64,000 bases of DNA from Centropus unirufus (lineage: Eukaryota > Chordata > Aves > Cuculiformes > Centropidae): NCBI GenBank assembly GCA_013397695.1, contig VYZI01000018.1, positions 2,276,921 to 2,340,920 on the forward strand, read 5' to 3'. Each line of letters begins with the position of its first letter. Positions within the stretch are counted from its first letter, which is position 1. Below, piece by piece: positions 26,001 through 41,000 of this stretch. Under the pieces are notes generated by a model. That model searched no databases and had not been told where the DNA came from. It saw only the letters and a list, made by a program, of their open reading frames with translations. A program made the position numbers and the translations under genes.

Positions 26001-29000
26001 CTCCTGCACTCTTCAAGTCCTACAATCTCTAATCCGATCCACAGGAAAAAAAATAGCCAAAAGCTTTGGTCCTTTTCCAACCAAAGCCAAGAAGCGCACA
26101 GACCATTATGACTCTTACAGATTTAAATCACCTACCTAAAAACCAAATCTCAATTTAAAGCAAAGAACTGCAGTCATAAGCTGCTACACAAGACACTGCG
26201 AGCTCTATCAGTAGTGAACAGTATCATCTCAACAGTACCGTGCTGCAGTAGAACTGATGGCATCAAACAATAACTCCAAAGAATTTCACCTTTGGGTGGG
26301 ACGAGTGGAGGCAAACTTCCACCATACCACTAAACCCCTAGCGGTTGAACTTAATCCCGAAAATACATGAAATATCATTTGGTCTAGGCCTACCAAATTA
26401 AGTTCATTTGCAGTAAGGCACTAAATTAACTCTGCAATACTGCATTAAGAGACTAATGTTGTAATGGTCACGTACTAGTCCCACTGCAAGTTCAGAAGAA
26501 AAAATGCCTGAACTGTACTGGGGTCAGGGGAACACGTGAATAACTGAAAAGCTGGTAAAAGCAGAGACACATTCAAGCAAAAGGAGCTGAATCAGAGAAC
26601 TATTTTCACTTTTTCATATCAGTGAGATATGAACTGAGACACACTGGCACAGAACACTTAGGTTATATGTGTTGCTTCAGCAAATTAATACGTACTGTCC
26701 TGCGCTCTGTACATTGGCTTCTACACAGTACATGGTTTTTATCAGGAACACAGATTGTGACTGTAAAAAGCAGTCCTCACCACAGAGGCTAAACTACTTA
26801 ACGTAAAGAACTGAGCCAAGTTTCCATCAGAAAGCTGAATCTGACCTTTCTCTTTCTCCTTCCACTCCAACATCCCCAGACCAAGGAATATCAACGTCTA
26901 TTACATCTGGCAGGGAAATTCCATTGCAGTTTCTGGCCTAGTGCAAAGGAGATTAAGAATACATTCCCATTTTGACATCTCAGAAATGCAAACACACTGG
27001 AGCCATGTGCTTGTTTTGCACTTCATAAAGAAAAGAGGAGCGTGGAGGTTGAACTATAATTGACCCCAAGTACGGGAACAAATATTAACTAAATAAAAAT
27101 GTTTATTACTCTGCATAATGCAGCATAGGTACCAGTAAGCTTAGAAGTAAGTCAGTCTACCCATTGAGGTTAAATTTTTATTATTTTTTTTTACTAAAGA
27201 AAAGACCCTCAAGTAAACACCAAATCCAACACCTGAGAAAACTTGCTGGGAATAGTCATTTCTAGTTCTGATGAACATTTCATAGACAGGAGACCAGGAC
27301 TGAGACAGCAAAACCAAGATTAAAATTCGGAAAATCCATCTGGTTCCGCGTTCACCCCAGCAGGGCTCCTGCAAGGCTCAGAAATGTCCTTCAGCATCCA
27401 CCTGCCAACACTTATTCCACTTCGGTCCTCATCTATATTTAAGATCTGTTATAAGATAAATGCTGAAACGGTAATGAAGCACAAAACCAAAAGCTAACAG
27501 AGCAGTGAAAGAGTTGAGGACAAGATCACTTAATGCCATATATAGAACATACAAAGAATTCATAAAATTTAAAAACCACTATTGCACCTCTAAAAGATAG
27601 AAGCCATGGGAATTAAAAGACCAATATGTTGAGCTATAATTTGTATCCAAAGCACCTATTCAACTTTAATTCCTTCTTAGTTACAGTTCTGCAGGAAAAT
27701 GAAGGGAAGATCCACAATATGAGAGGTTTAATCCCTGTTGGATCTGCACTGCTGAAGGAAATGTTACTTAAGAAAACGGGCAATACCCATTTCTTGATTC
27801 AGGTTAAACTATGGACCCACTATATAGCCTTCAAGTTGACTAAAAAACACGCCAGCGGAGGAGACAACACTATCCCAAACTATGAGGGCTCAGCCTAAGA
27901 AATAGGTCATGCAAATTGCATTGCTTTGAGAGGACTCTGCATTCTTTCACTGATGTAACTGAGAGGCTTCGGAAATCACTATCAACACAAGTGATTTAGA
28001 CTTTTTGAGCATGGTGAATGTATTTCATACTTATGGAAATTACGGTTTCTTTTAGAAAAAGAGATGGATGTGGATCATAACCAATGCATTCTTACAAATA
28101 TCCACTGCCAGAAAAACTCATTTTCTCATGCATTCAACTAAATAAACTAGATTTGAGACAATAACTGATGCTAGACTGTAAGTGGCATGAGCTATCCTCA
28201 AAATAGTTGAAACTGGCACAGATCAAAGAAATCCTACAGAGGATATAGGATAAAGCTGCAACTTCTGTAAGTTTATCTCATATAATGCTTTATCTCAGTG
28301 ATCAAGGGAGGATTTGTTCCCTTTTTGACCACTCGTGTAGAATGCCAAGAATCAGCACATTTGGTCTGCAGATGGTATCAGCCTGCCATGGCTTTCAACC
28401 CTGATAAAAGATGCAGTGGAACACTGATTACTCCAGCTCAGAGCATCTCGTTTCCCTTTTGGTACCTCACATATATAATTTGAGCAGCCAAATAAACCCT
28501 TAGTTTTCTTGTGAGAGAAATCATCATCAAGTGGGAGTGAGCTCAGCTCCTCTGAGTGCTTTCAGAGCAAAGGGCGAGAGGCTAAAAGCTGAAAACCACC
28601 CTGGTGCAGTTCTGCAGAGATTTATGAAGATATCAACACCCCTTCAAAGACACAGCATCAAAAGCTAAGAAATCGGAAAGATCAAGGGTCCCAGCTTATT
28701 CCAGTACATCAGAGATTATTGTTAACATCATAAATTTGGCTGATCAACTTTAAAAAGGGACTGAAAGGGGCCAACTGAATGCCAAGTGACACATAAGCCA
28801 GTTAAGTTAATCAAGTCCTTATGAAAATTCATCTAAAAATGGTAAGCAAGACAGTATTAGAGAAACTAGAACCAAAATGCTTGACTAAGCACAGCCTGTC
28901 ATACCTTGCAAAGATGCTTGAAATTCCAAAGAACAGCATTAAATTTCCCGCTCCCTTCTCCTCTGGAAAAAAAATGTACTAGCGCAGAATGAATAGGGTG

Positions 29001-32000
29001 ACTATTTTAGGCCATGACCTGGATCTCCTCCAGCACCGAGGATTCTCACACAATAACACCACAACGCCACAGCACTTGCAGATCTTCAGAATGGGACAAA
29101 AAATGGCAATTCTCATGTCTGTGGTAAAACTGATACATGTTGCTTCATCTAAAGTTTTCCAGTCCAAAGTAATCGTAAAGATGTTCACCAACAATGTTTA
29201 TTCATACTTTGAAAAGATCTCTTCCAAATAAACTCTAAGCAGGGAAAGGAAAACTATATTCCTACTGGAAAGGACAAACTTTTTTGTATGCTTAAAACCT
29301 ATCCAAAGCTAACCATTTGGATCAGTTCATGGAGAGGAGGGATTAGCATTCTTATTTCCCCTTGCCTGTGTTACAGAAGATGAAGTGATGACTGCCCAGT
29401 AGACTTTACACTAACACAGTAAACAACTTTCAAAGATAAATATGCAGAATTCACTACATCTTGAGGACATCAAAGCAAAACAACCAAGCTTTTAAGAGGA
29501 ATGAGAAATTTTGTGGCTCATGCTAGATAATGCAGTATAAAACATGGGTAATGAAACTTCAGATTAGGAAGAACTGAGTTTATTCCCCTGGCATCAGCAG
29601 GAGTACCTCCTTTATCTGTATATTCCACTGACTATTTCCATGTCTGTGATTTTAAAAACAGCGGCACGATTTCTTGTCCAGTATCAGCATTGGTCAATGA
29701 TTGAAGCAGATGCCTGAAGAACTACCCGGTTTGGTAAATTAAGATCAATATAGTGTCTGCTACGAACACTTTCTAAGTTACTTCTGGAACAATGCGTGTC
29801 CTTTCTTTGGGTGAGGTTAATGTAAGAAACGGATAAAGGCATAAAAAAAAATATTCAGCTTAATAGGGTTTGTCAGCTTCTCTCCCATGCAGGTTCTCTG
29901 CCTCCCTTCCTTGCAGGCTAACAGTTTCCCCCTCTGATCTTCTTCTTGTCTGACTACCTGTAGCATCACCTACTCTTCTGGCACCTGGGAAGAGATGGGA
30001 GAAATGTGAAAAATATATTTTAACAATGCTACCTCTCTTCTACCAGACTGAAAGCACTGAGTCTACGAAGTTGTTACTGCCTCTGTGCACCTTGTTTTTA
30101 GTAGGAGACCTTGCTGTAGCCAGAAAGGTGGAGAAATCCTCCGAGTTCATGAGGAGAAACAGAGGAAAGAAGGTGTTAGTTGATGAACTATGTATGTTTT
30201 CCCCTCCCAGTATTTACTGTTCTACACCAGGGAATAAACAGTGTGGGAGCGAGTACAAAAAAGTGAAGAAAAAGCCGGGAGAAGCCTCTTGGTGCCTTTC
30301 CTGCCTTACTGCACATTGACCTACACAGGACTACAGCTTGTATTGCATTACCTTCTCCTTCCAGAGAGCAGCATAAGCCACTCTGTTTTTAAAGCCAGCA
30401 CAGAACAAGCCAGTCCATATTTTTGCTGTGAGAGAACACAGCAGTAGCCATGTGAAAAGGGTGGATAGGAAGCTTTGAGATGATTCTTGTTACAAAATTA
30501 ATCAACGATCTGATGCCTATCATCCATTTCAATCATGGCAGCTGACGCCTCCTGCCAGAATTACTGAGTATATTTACAACAGAAGCATTGTTCAAAGGAC
30601 AATGCAACTTAAGGGTTATTTTGTTTGTTTTTTTTTTATAGCCTGCCCAATTTCAAATTTTAAATGTAGGTAGTACGTTGGATTTAAATTATCTGAAAAA
30701 AAAGGAGCAGAGCAATCACCTTTGTGCTGCTTTAACACAGTTAAAGTTTCTGGCCAGAAACCACAGAAACCCAGAGCCCAGAAACCACAGCCAGGGACAG
30801 GGCAACTCACCCCACCCTCCCCTTCCTCTTCTCATGTGACTGACATTCTCGTCTCTGCTGTTGCTGCTGCCCTCAAAACAATGCAATAAAGTGATGCCAT
30901 TGTGTCTTCCTATGATGACAGGATGGAAAATGACTGTGCACGAAATACAATGGGAAGGAATAAGAGAAGGGAGGGGGATTTTTGTATTTATTCCTACAGC
31001 TAATTGTTTTAAGAGCCATTTTTACTCTTGCTCTCCCACCCTCTCTGCCCTCTCCAGCTGAGGAAGGGCTGTTTGGATGCCGTCAGCTGGACACGCGACA
31101 GACAGTGGGCAGCGAATCACCCTGCCAGAGAGCACCATCACAAGGCCCTCTTTTTCCTTTCCAGTCCCCTCTCAGAATAATACATAAAAGCAAACACATA
31201 TACTCATTAAAAATGAGTTACAACTTGATGGAAATCATATCCAGATCGCAGTGTCTTGAGATCAGAGGCAAGAATGAAATTACTTATGCCAAGATTCAAA
31301 TAGTTCACAAGTTACATTCCCACATGAGGAACGCTATTTTCAGATGGCACACTCCACGCTTCATTTGAAGAAGATATATTCATGATTAGTTTTTAATAAA
31401 GAGTGAGCCATTCCCAGCCATCTCTTATTCAGCAGCGCTTCTAAAAGCACTCGCACAATACTGTAGTGACGAAAGAGTGAAAGGCGTTTTCTATTTTCAT
31501 TTTTACATCATTTCATGAGCGTACAAAGGACAATATGTGATGACAACTAAAGAGTTATTCTCTACTTTATTGCAGGAACACATTTTAAAATTAAAAACCA
31601 CGAACAATTCTACAGAATAATTCAGTTTTCATATCAAACAGCTGCAGACCCTGTAAGTGAAATAGAGTGTCTAAGGTTATAAATGAAAACTGTTCAGTAT
31701 CATTCTTTGAATGACAGATTAAATTCCTAATCCAGTTATGGTAATGGCCACATTTGTAGTTTAACATAAATTAAGAGCTTAATTATATTTGTGACTATTT
31801 TAAACAAAATAACAAATTCCTTTGTACCTGTGAACGTAATTTATAGCAAAGCCACATTCATTCTCCAAAACAATCTATTTTACACTGCAGCACAACACTG
31901 CTCTAATGGTATAATGTAATTCTTGTTGTAGAAAGCAGAAAGAGTAGATTCACTGGTAGCACACAGGTTTTGAAGATAAATGAAGATGCTATTCATTCAG

Positions 32001-35000
32001 GGGTAATTTCATCTTAGAACTATATGAAAGATGTTTCACTCACAAACAGTACCTGTATGGCTTGGGATTTAAGCATGATTTCAGCCACAATGCAATGCTG
32101 CTAGATTGATTATGTTGATACTGCATTTCTCATCATGAAGAATTCCTGGTTTTATTCTCTTTAAAAAAAAGAGATTGTAAGATTTTCATTTCAGTACTAT
32201 GCCTTTGTTCAAGCCTCAGCAACAAGTTCTATTTTCTGCTAATGTTTTGTCTAGAGAAAAACCAAACCACAATTCATACAGACACGCACCAAAAAAAATC
32301 ACGAATCTGTCAAGGGCAATTAATCATGCGTGATTTACACATTTATTTGATTACTTGCTGAAGTAAATAAGCAGTTGCTCTGTGTAACACAATTTTAAAT
32401 TGTCCAAACATCCTTCTGTCATTCAGGACTAAGAACAGACAATACTAAATGCACTTTCCTGGAATACATTAAGACCACTTACAAGGCCATCAATTGCATG
32501 AGCAATTAATACATATCTTAACATAATGACCTGTAGGCTCTATAACCTCAGGACAGCTATGAGAATTTTCACAATCCTGAACATTTTAGACAGCCTTTTA
32601 AGCAAGACTCAGACTGCCTGTATAAAGATTTCAGAAGAACTTGTAATAACAGAGGCAGTCTCAACATCCACATTCCTCTTCCCTACAAGTTGGAACAGTG
32701 TACAGAGATGCTCTGCGCTGTTATTTGAGGCCTGACACAGTGCAGCTCTATTAACCCCCTCCCTCTTGCTCAGCCACACGACTTCCACCCAGGCAGAAAA
32801 CATAAAGGTTTTACCTGCACTGGGCATCAATAAGGAGATGGGGCTGGGACAGGTAACTTCTGTGGTAACTGAGTTTTAATCCATTTAAAACTCCCGTCGT
32901 TCCCTCCTTGAAGCTGTGGAGTTGTTTTGTTATTGGAATAGAGCTGCTTGTTCATTTCTGGGCTTTGCTGGCTTTTTTACTACAATAAAACTGATAAGCA
33001 GGAATGCTATACAGAGGAATCTGTACAATAAATAAGCGGAGAATGGGTTTAACCAGGAGTCATGTTACCCAGGAGATGTATGTGTTTTCATTAACTTTAA
33101 TGGGAACACAGCTGAACTCCTCACAAGAACACAGCCTTCATTCTACATACGACACTCTCTTTCCTGTAGTTGGATTATCATTACTGATGAGTACTTTCCC
33201 CCAGATTTAATTCCTTTGCAGTGAAAATCAAACTTCATTCCACACAAAGATTTTGCAGCCTAAGATCAAATGGGCTTCACTTTCAAGGGGGCTGTATAGT
33301 GCACTGCTTCATGCCAACAAACAAGAAATGCAAATGCCAAGATGCACCAGAGAACACACCAGATCTTTTGGAGTTACACTGCATTTTCAGCAAGTACAAA
33401 GAATCTGAATCCAGCAAAAGAGAAAGGTATTGTTAATTTAGTCCATTTTCAAAACAACAATGGCAGAAGAGGACTTAACACAGGACAACAATAAATAACC
33501 CCTACCAGATTCAGCAGAGAAGTTCCACAAGACGAGAGGGATTTGTTTTGCTGGTTAGTTTAGTTGGGCTTAACTATTGAAGGCACCACCATAGTTATTT
33601 AGCAATTCCCAGAAGACTCTCTCCTCTCCTATCTGAGACATGTAGCTGCAGTCAGGAATCCAGATTTCATTGCACATTGAGAAGTCTAAATCCAAGAATT
33701 ACTGAAATAGCAAGACTCAACCAACTTCCTATGCTCAATCTGCAGCCCTCACTACCCCGTGAATTCAAACGCAATGCCTGCAACAGTCTGTCACACCTAC
33801 ATTGAGGGTAACTTGTTCTGCTGTCTACTTGATCTGCTCTGTTGACAAAGGACACAAGAAATGTCATCTGTATTGCAGGGACACCAATCTTAAAAAAATC
33901 AACTTTTACTCTCATTACTTCATATAGCATTGGATTTTATTCTTTATTTTATATTTAGCCACCTGCATGTATGTCCTCCAAGAGCTGTCCTACAGCAGCA
34001 TTACGAAGAGGTGATTCGAGGAGATTTTGACAAAGATCTGAAAGACCAGTTGCAGCACATTTAGAGCCTTATTATGAACCACGTCCCTCAAAGATTTGAT
34101 GGTAACTGGCTCCATATGCTCTTTTGGTCAAAGGGACTCAAAATTCTGAAGCATTTTCACCATGCAGAAGTTGAAAAAGCCATGAACAAGCCACGTGTCT
34201 GCTCTGGTGTAACTCATGGGCCTTAAATCACTAACAGTAAGAAAAGGAATGACAAAAAGAAGTCTCAGGGATGAGGTCCTATTTCTCCCCCTAACTGCAT
34301 TCCCATTTCTTCCTCAAATCTTCCCTGCCTCCCCACCCCCACCCCCCAAAAATAAAAATAACCACCACATCAGCAAAAAAATATCCAGTAAAAAATAAAC
34401 AGGCTCTCATCAGAATAAAAGGTGAATCATAAAACAGAGAAACTGGGCAATTTCATTACACAAAACAAAGCAGTGTATTTAAAGCTCTCTGATCACTAAG
34501 CTAGTCATACGTAACTACAGATCCTGGTAGCTACAGATCCATTTCAAAATGGATCAAAGACACCAAGGATAGCTACTCTATCGCAGTCACAACCATGTAA
34601 CATAGATTCTTCAAAACAGATACGATTCCCCAATATAAAATTGTTCTATAAAGTTTAAAATCAGATATCTCCCAGAGCCATATTTATAGTCATGGCTACT
34701 ATCAGCTGTCCAGCTAGAGAATATTGAAGAAAAACAAGCATTTTTAATATATTATGGTTAATTTATCATCTAAGTGACAGGTGTAGGATAACAATGGAGT
34801 GGAAACAGTAAAGCAAAATGATGCATTGAAAAAGGAAATTTTAGGGTTGTTTCTCTTCTTTGTGTTTTAAATACAAGCCACACCTACACTTCTTGTTAGA
34901 TGGTAAGAAAATTCAAGAGAACCACAAAAAACACACTTGGTGGAATAAAAAGGAACACTGAGATCAAATGAGTAAGAAAAACACCTATTTGTATTACTGT

Positions 35001-38000
35001 ATGGCACGATACAAAACACACTGCCCAAACAAATAAACAACGCCCCATTTCTTTGATGCATCAAAGATGACTCAACTTACCAGCAAAGGATAATGGTACC
35101 TTCTTGCTATGACATAACTTACTCTTAAGAGTATTTCCTAGATTGCCAGACTGGCAGGAGAACAGTTACAGATCCTGGAAGCAGTTATCATGTTCTAATG
35201 ATCCTAACATTTTTACCAGTAATGTCAGTTCAGTCTCCATGTACCCCACTTTGGCTAAACGAGATGTCACCTTTCTGGACAGCCCTCGGAGGCCGCTCGC
35301 TCAAGCTGCTCTGATCTAGACCTCACACAAAAAGTAAGAAGCAGGGGAACACTGCAACTCCCTGCTACCCAAAGCAACTACAAAGTTGCTTTGAAGAACA
35401 AGATGCTTATAGACATCCTGATCACCCCCACTGGTGACAGCCAGGCCCTCTGCTAACAGGGAAAGCATCCTCTTGGGATTTGGGGTTACTGAACTATCAG
35501 ATTAATGGAGTTTACGAGGACTTAACTGCCACAGAGGTGGTTTTAAGTCAACCAGAGATGCAAGTTTGTCAATTATATGGACTATTTTTGAAAACCACAT
35601 TGGATCTCAACTCTGTACACAGGATAAAAGTGAAAAAACCTATCAGAGATGCACAGAGACTTGGTGCCCACAGCACGAAGCAAACATGCCTGGAGTCTAG
35701 AGCAGTATTAGCTTTGCGAATTATATAACCAACAAGCATCACGCAAGATGTTACAAGATAAACCAGCATACCAAGTGACAAAAGATGGGAACTATCCACC
35801 GTTCCCAGAGTAGGTAGACAAGCAGATATCATCCCAACACAGACCAATATAAATACAAATACAAGAAAGAGTACTCTGTACAGGAATCAAAATCTTTATG
35901 TCCTCTAGGCTCTGGTACTTGAATGATAACGTCAAGCACATCAGCTGTAGGAAATAAGTCATAGATGAAAATAATACTTCAATTACTCATTTAGCTAAAC
36001 ACAGTTTACTTTAGCTAGTTAATAATAAAAAAATGGAATTAATATCTTTAGTTTAGAAAAGATGATATTTTACCTGAACAGCAAGGGAAGATGCATTATC
36101 AGAAAGCAAAATTTGTTCATCTGTTGAAACAAACAAACAAAAACAACAAATAAAAACACAATTACAAAAAACAGTGCCCATTTAGCTACTGACCTGTAAC
36201 TGTAAGCCATTCTGGGTTGTATTTCTTATGCATAAAACTAGAAACACATATATAATTACTATGCAGCTGGTCTAGAAAACCTGTGATATGAATACTAAAA
36301 AAAAAAGATAAAGAATACGAGGAATATTTCTCCTGCAAATGCAATTGCATTTATCATACATTACCAACAATGTACAATAAAAATGCTCACAACTAAAAAC
36401 CAAATGCTCGAGTTTTACTCCAATTACTCTTCTTCTAATCAAAGTTAAATAAAACTGCATCTTCATAACTCCTCTGGCTAAAAAGTAAAAGCATTCAGAA
36501 ACGTATAAAAGCGGCTTGCAGTTAATATTGCACACTGTGTCTAGGTCTGTCACACAAAAGAAAGATGACAAGTTCACTGCAATAAAAATTCCATGCTTAG
36601 AAGACTAGGGCTGCTACCTATTAGTCTTCATTACTTTGCAGTCTTCTGACAACTGTAGCAGGCTGCTGAGCCCCAAATGGGGGCCATAATGTGATCTGAT
36701 GATATATGAAGAGCTGCTAAAGGGAGCCTGAACCATCCTAGCCTATACATTTTAACAGTTCCTTTTTACTGAGAGCCCACTTTACCACAAGACTTCAAGA
36801 ATCTGCTGCCTCAGCTATTGGTGCAGTAAATCTGCCAACTGCGCCTGCAACCACATCATTTTACACTGCCTACAGCAGCCAATATAATGAGTCAATAATA
36901 AACCAAGGACCTTATAGGCCATGAATAGCTGGTTTATACTGGCAGATGCAAGCGTAGCTAAAACCTCTGACCAGACAAACAACACAAAGGACTCTTTTAA
37001 CAGTTTCTGTGCTTCCTTGCAGTTAATTATCTTAGTGCGTATTTAATGTGTTTTCTAAAAATAAAGTAATTATTGATTGCAAAAACAAGTGTACGCACCC
37101 TTCAGTTGCTGATACAACGCAGCATTTTCAGGCCAAGGCTCTGCGGCTGTGGAAAGAAGAGGAATTAATTAACCAAGGCAAAAAAACAATGTGCTTGCAG
37201 ATGCTAACAGAACACTAATGTTAGCTAGAGTAGAACTCAAAACTGCAAAGATGCTGATGCACAATATAACCTGCCCTAAAATTGTCCCACTGTCACTCTC
37301 TCCTCCTGTACTTCTCTTCTGCTCGTAGAGGGACAGCATCGAGCAGAAAACTGAGTCCCAAAATTTAACGTGGCAAGGAAAGTTAAAGTTCAAGCTACGT
37401 TACAGAACACCCTTGTAACTCTCAAGCAGCTAAAGCACTGTAAAGATATCCTTATGTACATTCCCATGACAATTCTGGCCAGTCTCAAGAGCAACTACTT
37501 CTTAGGGTACTCAACAAAGAATTCTGGAAAAAACAGAACAAGACACAGAGGAGTGAGGCTCAAACCTCCAAGTCAAGCGTGAAGACTACTTTAAGGAAAT
37601 GGAAAAGCTTTCTGCCTTTTCAAGTTGAGTCCTTGCTGGTCCTATATAACATACACAATGCCAGGTGCCCAGCCACATCAGAAACCAACCCACCAGAACA
37701 TCTGGGGCTTACCTATCCCTTTATATGATGTACTGGTCAACCTTAAAATGGGAATGTCAATAGGTACTGAAAAACCTGCATCATCAGTTGTTCAAAGCAG
37801 CTGAACAGTTGTTAATAAAAAGGGCAAGGAAATAAGAGAATCACATCTGCCAATTGAGAACCACTGCACTTAATTAATCATTCACCACTTGAATTTATGG
37901 GAATACAAAAATAACAATCAGTACTAATTTACTGCTAATGGTAGCATTAAGATAACAGGTCTTCACACTGTTTGGTGCCCATTAAATCTCTTGTTAATGT

Positions 38001-41000
38001 CTGATTAAAAAACCTACTTTTAAATACCAATTCAAACCTTGCGCTCTACCCAAACTAGCTATTTGTAAACAAAATTCATGTTCTAATCACATAATTTTTT
38101 AAGCAATAATGTCTATAAATAACTATGTGTCATTCAAACAGAAATACACCACTGCCTTCAGTGAGGTCGTTCTTTGTGTCTTTGCCCTCAGAACTCAAAA
38201 ATTTAAAAATGTGCAATTTTCTAACTATCCTTCTGTTTGGACACTCATGAAGTATTCACTTTTATAGAAGTCATCTAGTACCATAAAGCTTAAAACACTG
38301 TACACGGTTTTGCAAAGGTCACTGCCTCTAACATTAAAGCACAGAACCTATCAAAGCTATACTAGTACAGGCATGAGAAAGCAACTAATCACATTTAAGT
38401 GTCATCAAAAATGTTTTATGTTTTATTGTAGCAGTTATGGGTTTTACACCCCTCCATTAAAGTTCTGCCCTGGAGTAAAAATTCTCGAGGTGGAAGTACA
38501 TTCACTTCTTTAAATAAAAGAGACTGAGATAGGGTCTGTGTACTAGAGCCTTAGCTACTCAAAATAATTTATTTAACATACACTTCTTCAGGTCCACTGA
38601 AGTCTTGCAAAAGCAAATGGAACAAGGAGATTAAGAATGCTAACGCTATATTTTGGTAAACTTAGAGTGGGGGACACAGAGATATTTACAAAACTAAGTC
38701 AAAAAGGTACACTGATCTCGTGAATACTCCAGCCAAGCAATGGAAACATCCTTTTTTGCATGCCTGAAATGGTACAGAGAACTTCAAGTTGCATGGACCC
38801 ATTTCTACTGAAATTTTTTTCCTTACCCTCTTAAGACTGAAAGGTCAGATTTATATCCAATTCTTGGATTCTGGTCCAAACTGGAAGTGGTCCAATTTTT
38901 ACACAAGCAAATAGCTTGAAATATTTCAAGCCCATAAACATCAAGTGAACTTTTCATTTTCCAACAAAACTTCTTCAGACACCAATCCCACTCAGATTTT
39001 AGCACTAAGCTATATGCAGCCAAGGGGATATGTTTGTCTCCAACGGCTTCCTGGCACACAGAATCCAATCCCACACTGCTGCTAATGCATGCAATGCCCA
39101 TGCTACAAAACAAAACAGAAGTAGTATATTTTTTCTAACTCGGCTGCATTTATCAACTTAAATTTTCCTTCTACGTTCTACTAATCACCTACAGATTTTC
39201 GTGAAACGTATCTGCTGAACCTGATTCCTGTAGTCATGATGTGAAGTCATTATCCCACAGTCTTAGTATAAAAGGGAACAAGCACCCAACTTAAGGGAAG
39301 GACAAAAGTAGTTTAAAATCTTCGCATTCACTTGTTCACAGTTTAATTGTACATTAATACATGTCTTTTGACAGGTAAATGAGATAAGGACAAACAGCCA
39401 AATTAAAATCTCAGCCTTCATTATTGATACACCTTGGCCTCCAAATTCCAGCAGTTCTCAGCATATTAATCCATAATACCCTGTGCAATCCGCACCTAAC
39501 ACTCTCCAGTGGGAGGTCACGATTTTGACAGCGTTTGAATGAGGTGCACACAAACTTTGAACGGAGCCTTCAGCTCTTTGCAGATCAGACAGGTCATTGG
39601 TTTAGCGACCACTGTACAGGCAGGGGTTTGAAAAAAAACAACTTCACACTAAGATCCACATACTGTTACTTATAACCTAGTAAAAATACTCTGCAGCATG
39701 CATTCAGAATTGCACACAGCAGATCCTGCTCCCACAGTACCAGAGGTAGGTACACAAAGCCTCAAGGATCAAGGAATGAAATACCTACTCTATTCATCCC
39801 ATATCTTTCAATTTCCACTCACTCTTTTTCTTCCAAGATGTTCAGAATAAAAAATATTTTTTTCTGAAGCAAGAAGTTTAAATTTACATGGCTACATGTG
39901 AGGCCCAGGTTCATAAGGAGTGAGGAAAAGTCAAACGCCAGCTCTCAAGCTGCCTTCGATTCCTTGTGAGGTGAAAACACAGCTAAGGGAGACCACAACC
40001 CTGTTGGGGGAAAAGGAGGAGGAATTGCTGAAGGGATGACACATGCCTTCACAGGAGGAGAAAGTGTGTAACATCTTTAATGTACGGCAACGACTCTTGC
40101 CTCATGAATGTAGGTGAAGACATAATTTGTAGAATAATAGGCACTAATATTCCACGCTGCTTCAGTTCTGTCATATTTCCAATCCATCAAGTTGATTAAT
40201 GCTATAATAACTCCTCACAAACTTATCATTTGTGCACTAATGAAGTCAAATCCAGTTTATCCTTCGGCATCTATGATCTTGTAGTCTATAGATGTTCATT
40301 TCTAACCACAGCTACTGTGGCATTAGGTATATAAAGAGGAAATTAACAAATGTGTTGTCAATTCAGTTTCAGAAGCTTTCTACACAGAATCACACTTTGG
40401 TGCTAGACCCTAACCAGCAGACATTTCTACCATGAGTTGCTCCCAGGATGAAATAGCTGCCTGGAAGTATGCCTCAGAGGAATAGCTCCTCTACATATCT
40501 TGGGAATAAGGAACTATTTGGTTCTTCCCTTGGCCTCCATAATCAGAGGAATTAGTATTGTGTGGTTTTCAATGGGTCTGCCTCTCAGGCTTGCACTCTT
40601 TACTAAAAGTTGTTTCCCTGCCCTACTGAAACTTCTCCCATGCTGAACAAATTCAAATATTTATTCTTTCATGTGGATCGTCTGCTGTTTGTTCAGGAGA
40701 AGTAAACCTCATGCAGTTGTCCTTCCCTACTTCTCCCCTATCACACTGCTTACTTTAATGCCTGTTACATGAAACAATCACCTGAGGGATCAGTCCTCCC
40801 TATTAGATTTGTCAAAAATGAGCTTTGAGATCAAAAGTTAACAGGAAATTGAAACTAAAGGGAAATGGACACAGAAAGCATCACAGCATAAGCCTTGTTT
40901 TGCTAGGAACAGATAATTTGACAGATTCAGTATTACAGCAACCAGAAGTCAAATGGCAAGTAGACCACCTATATAAAATGTTCTCTGGTTTTGTGCATGA

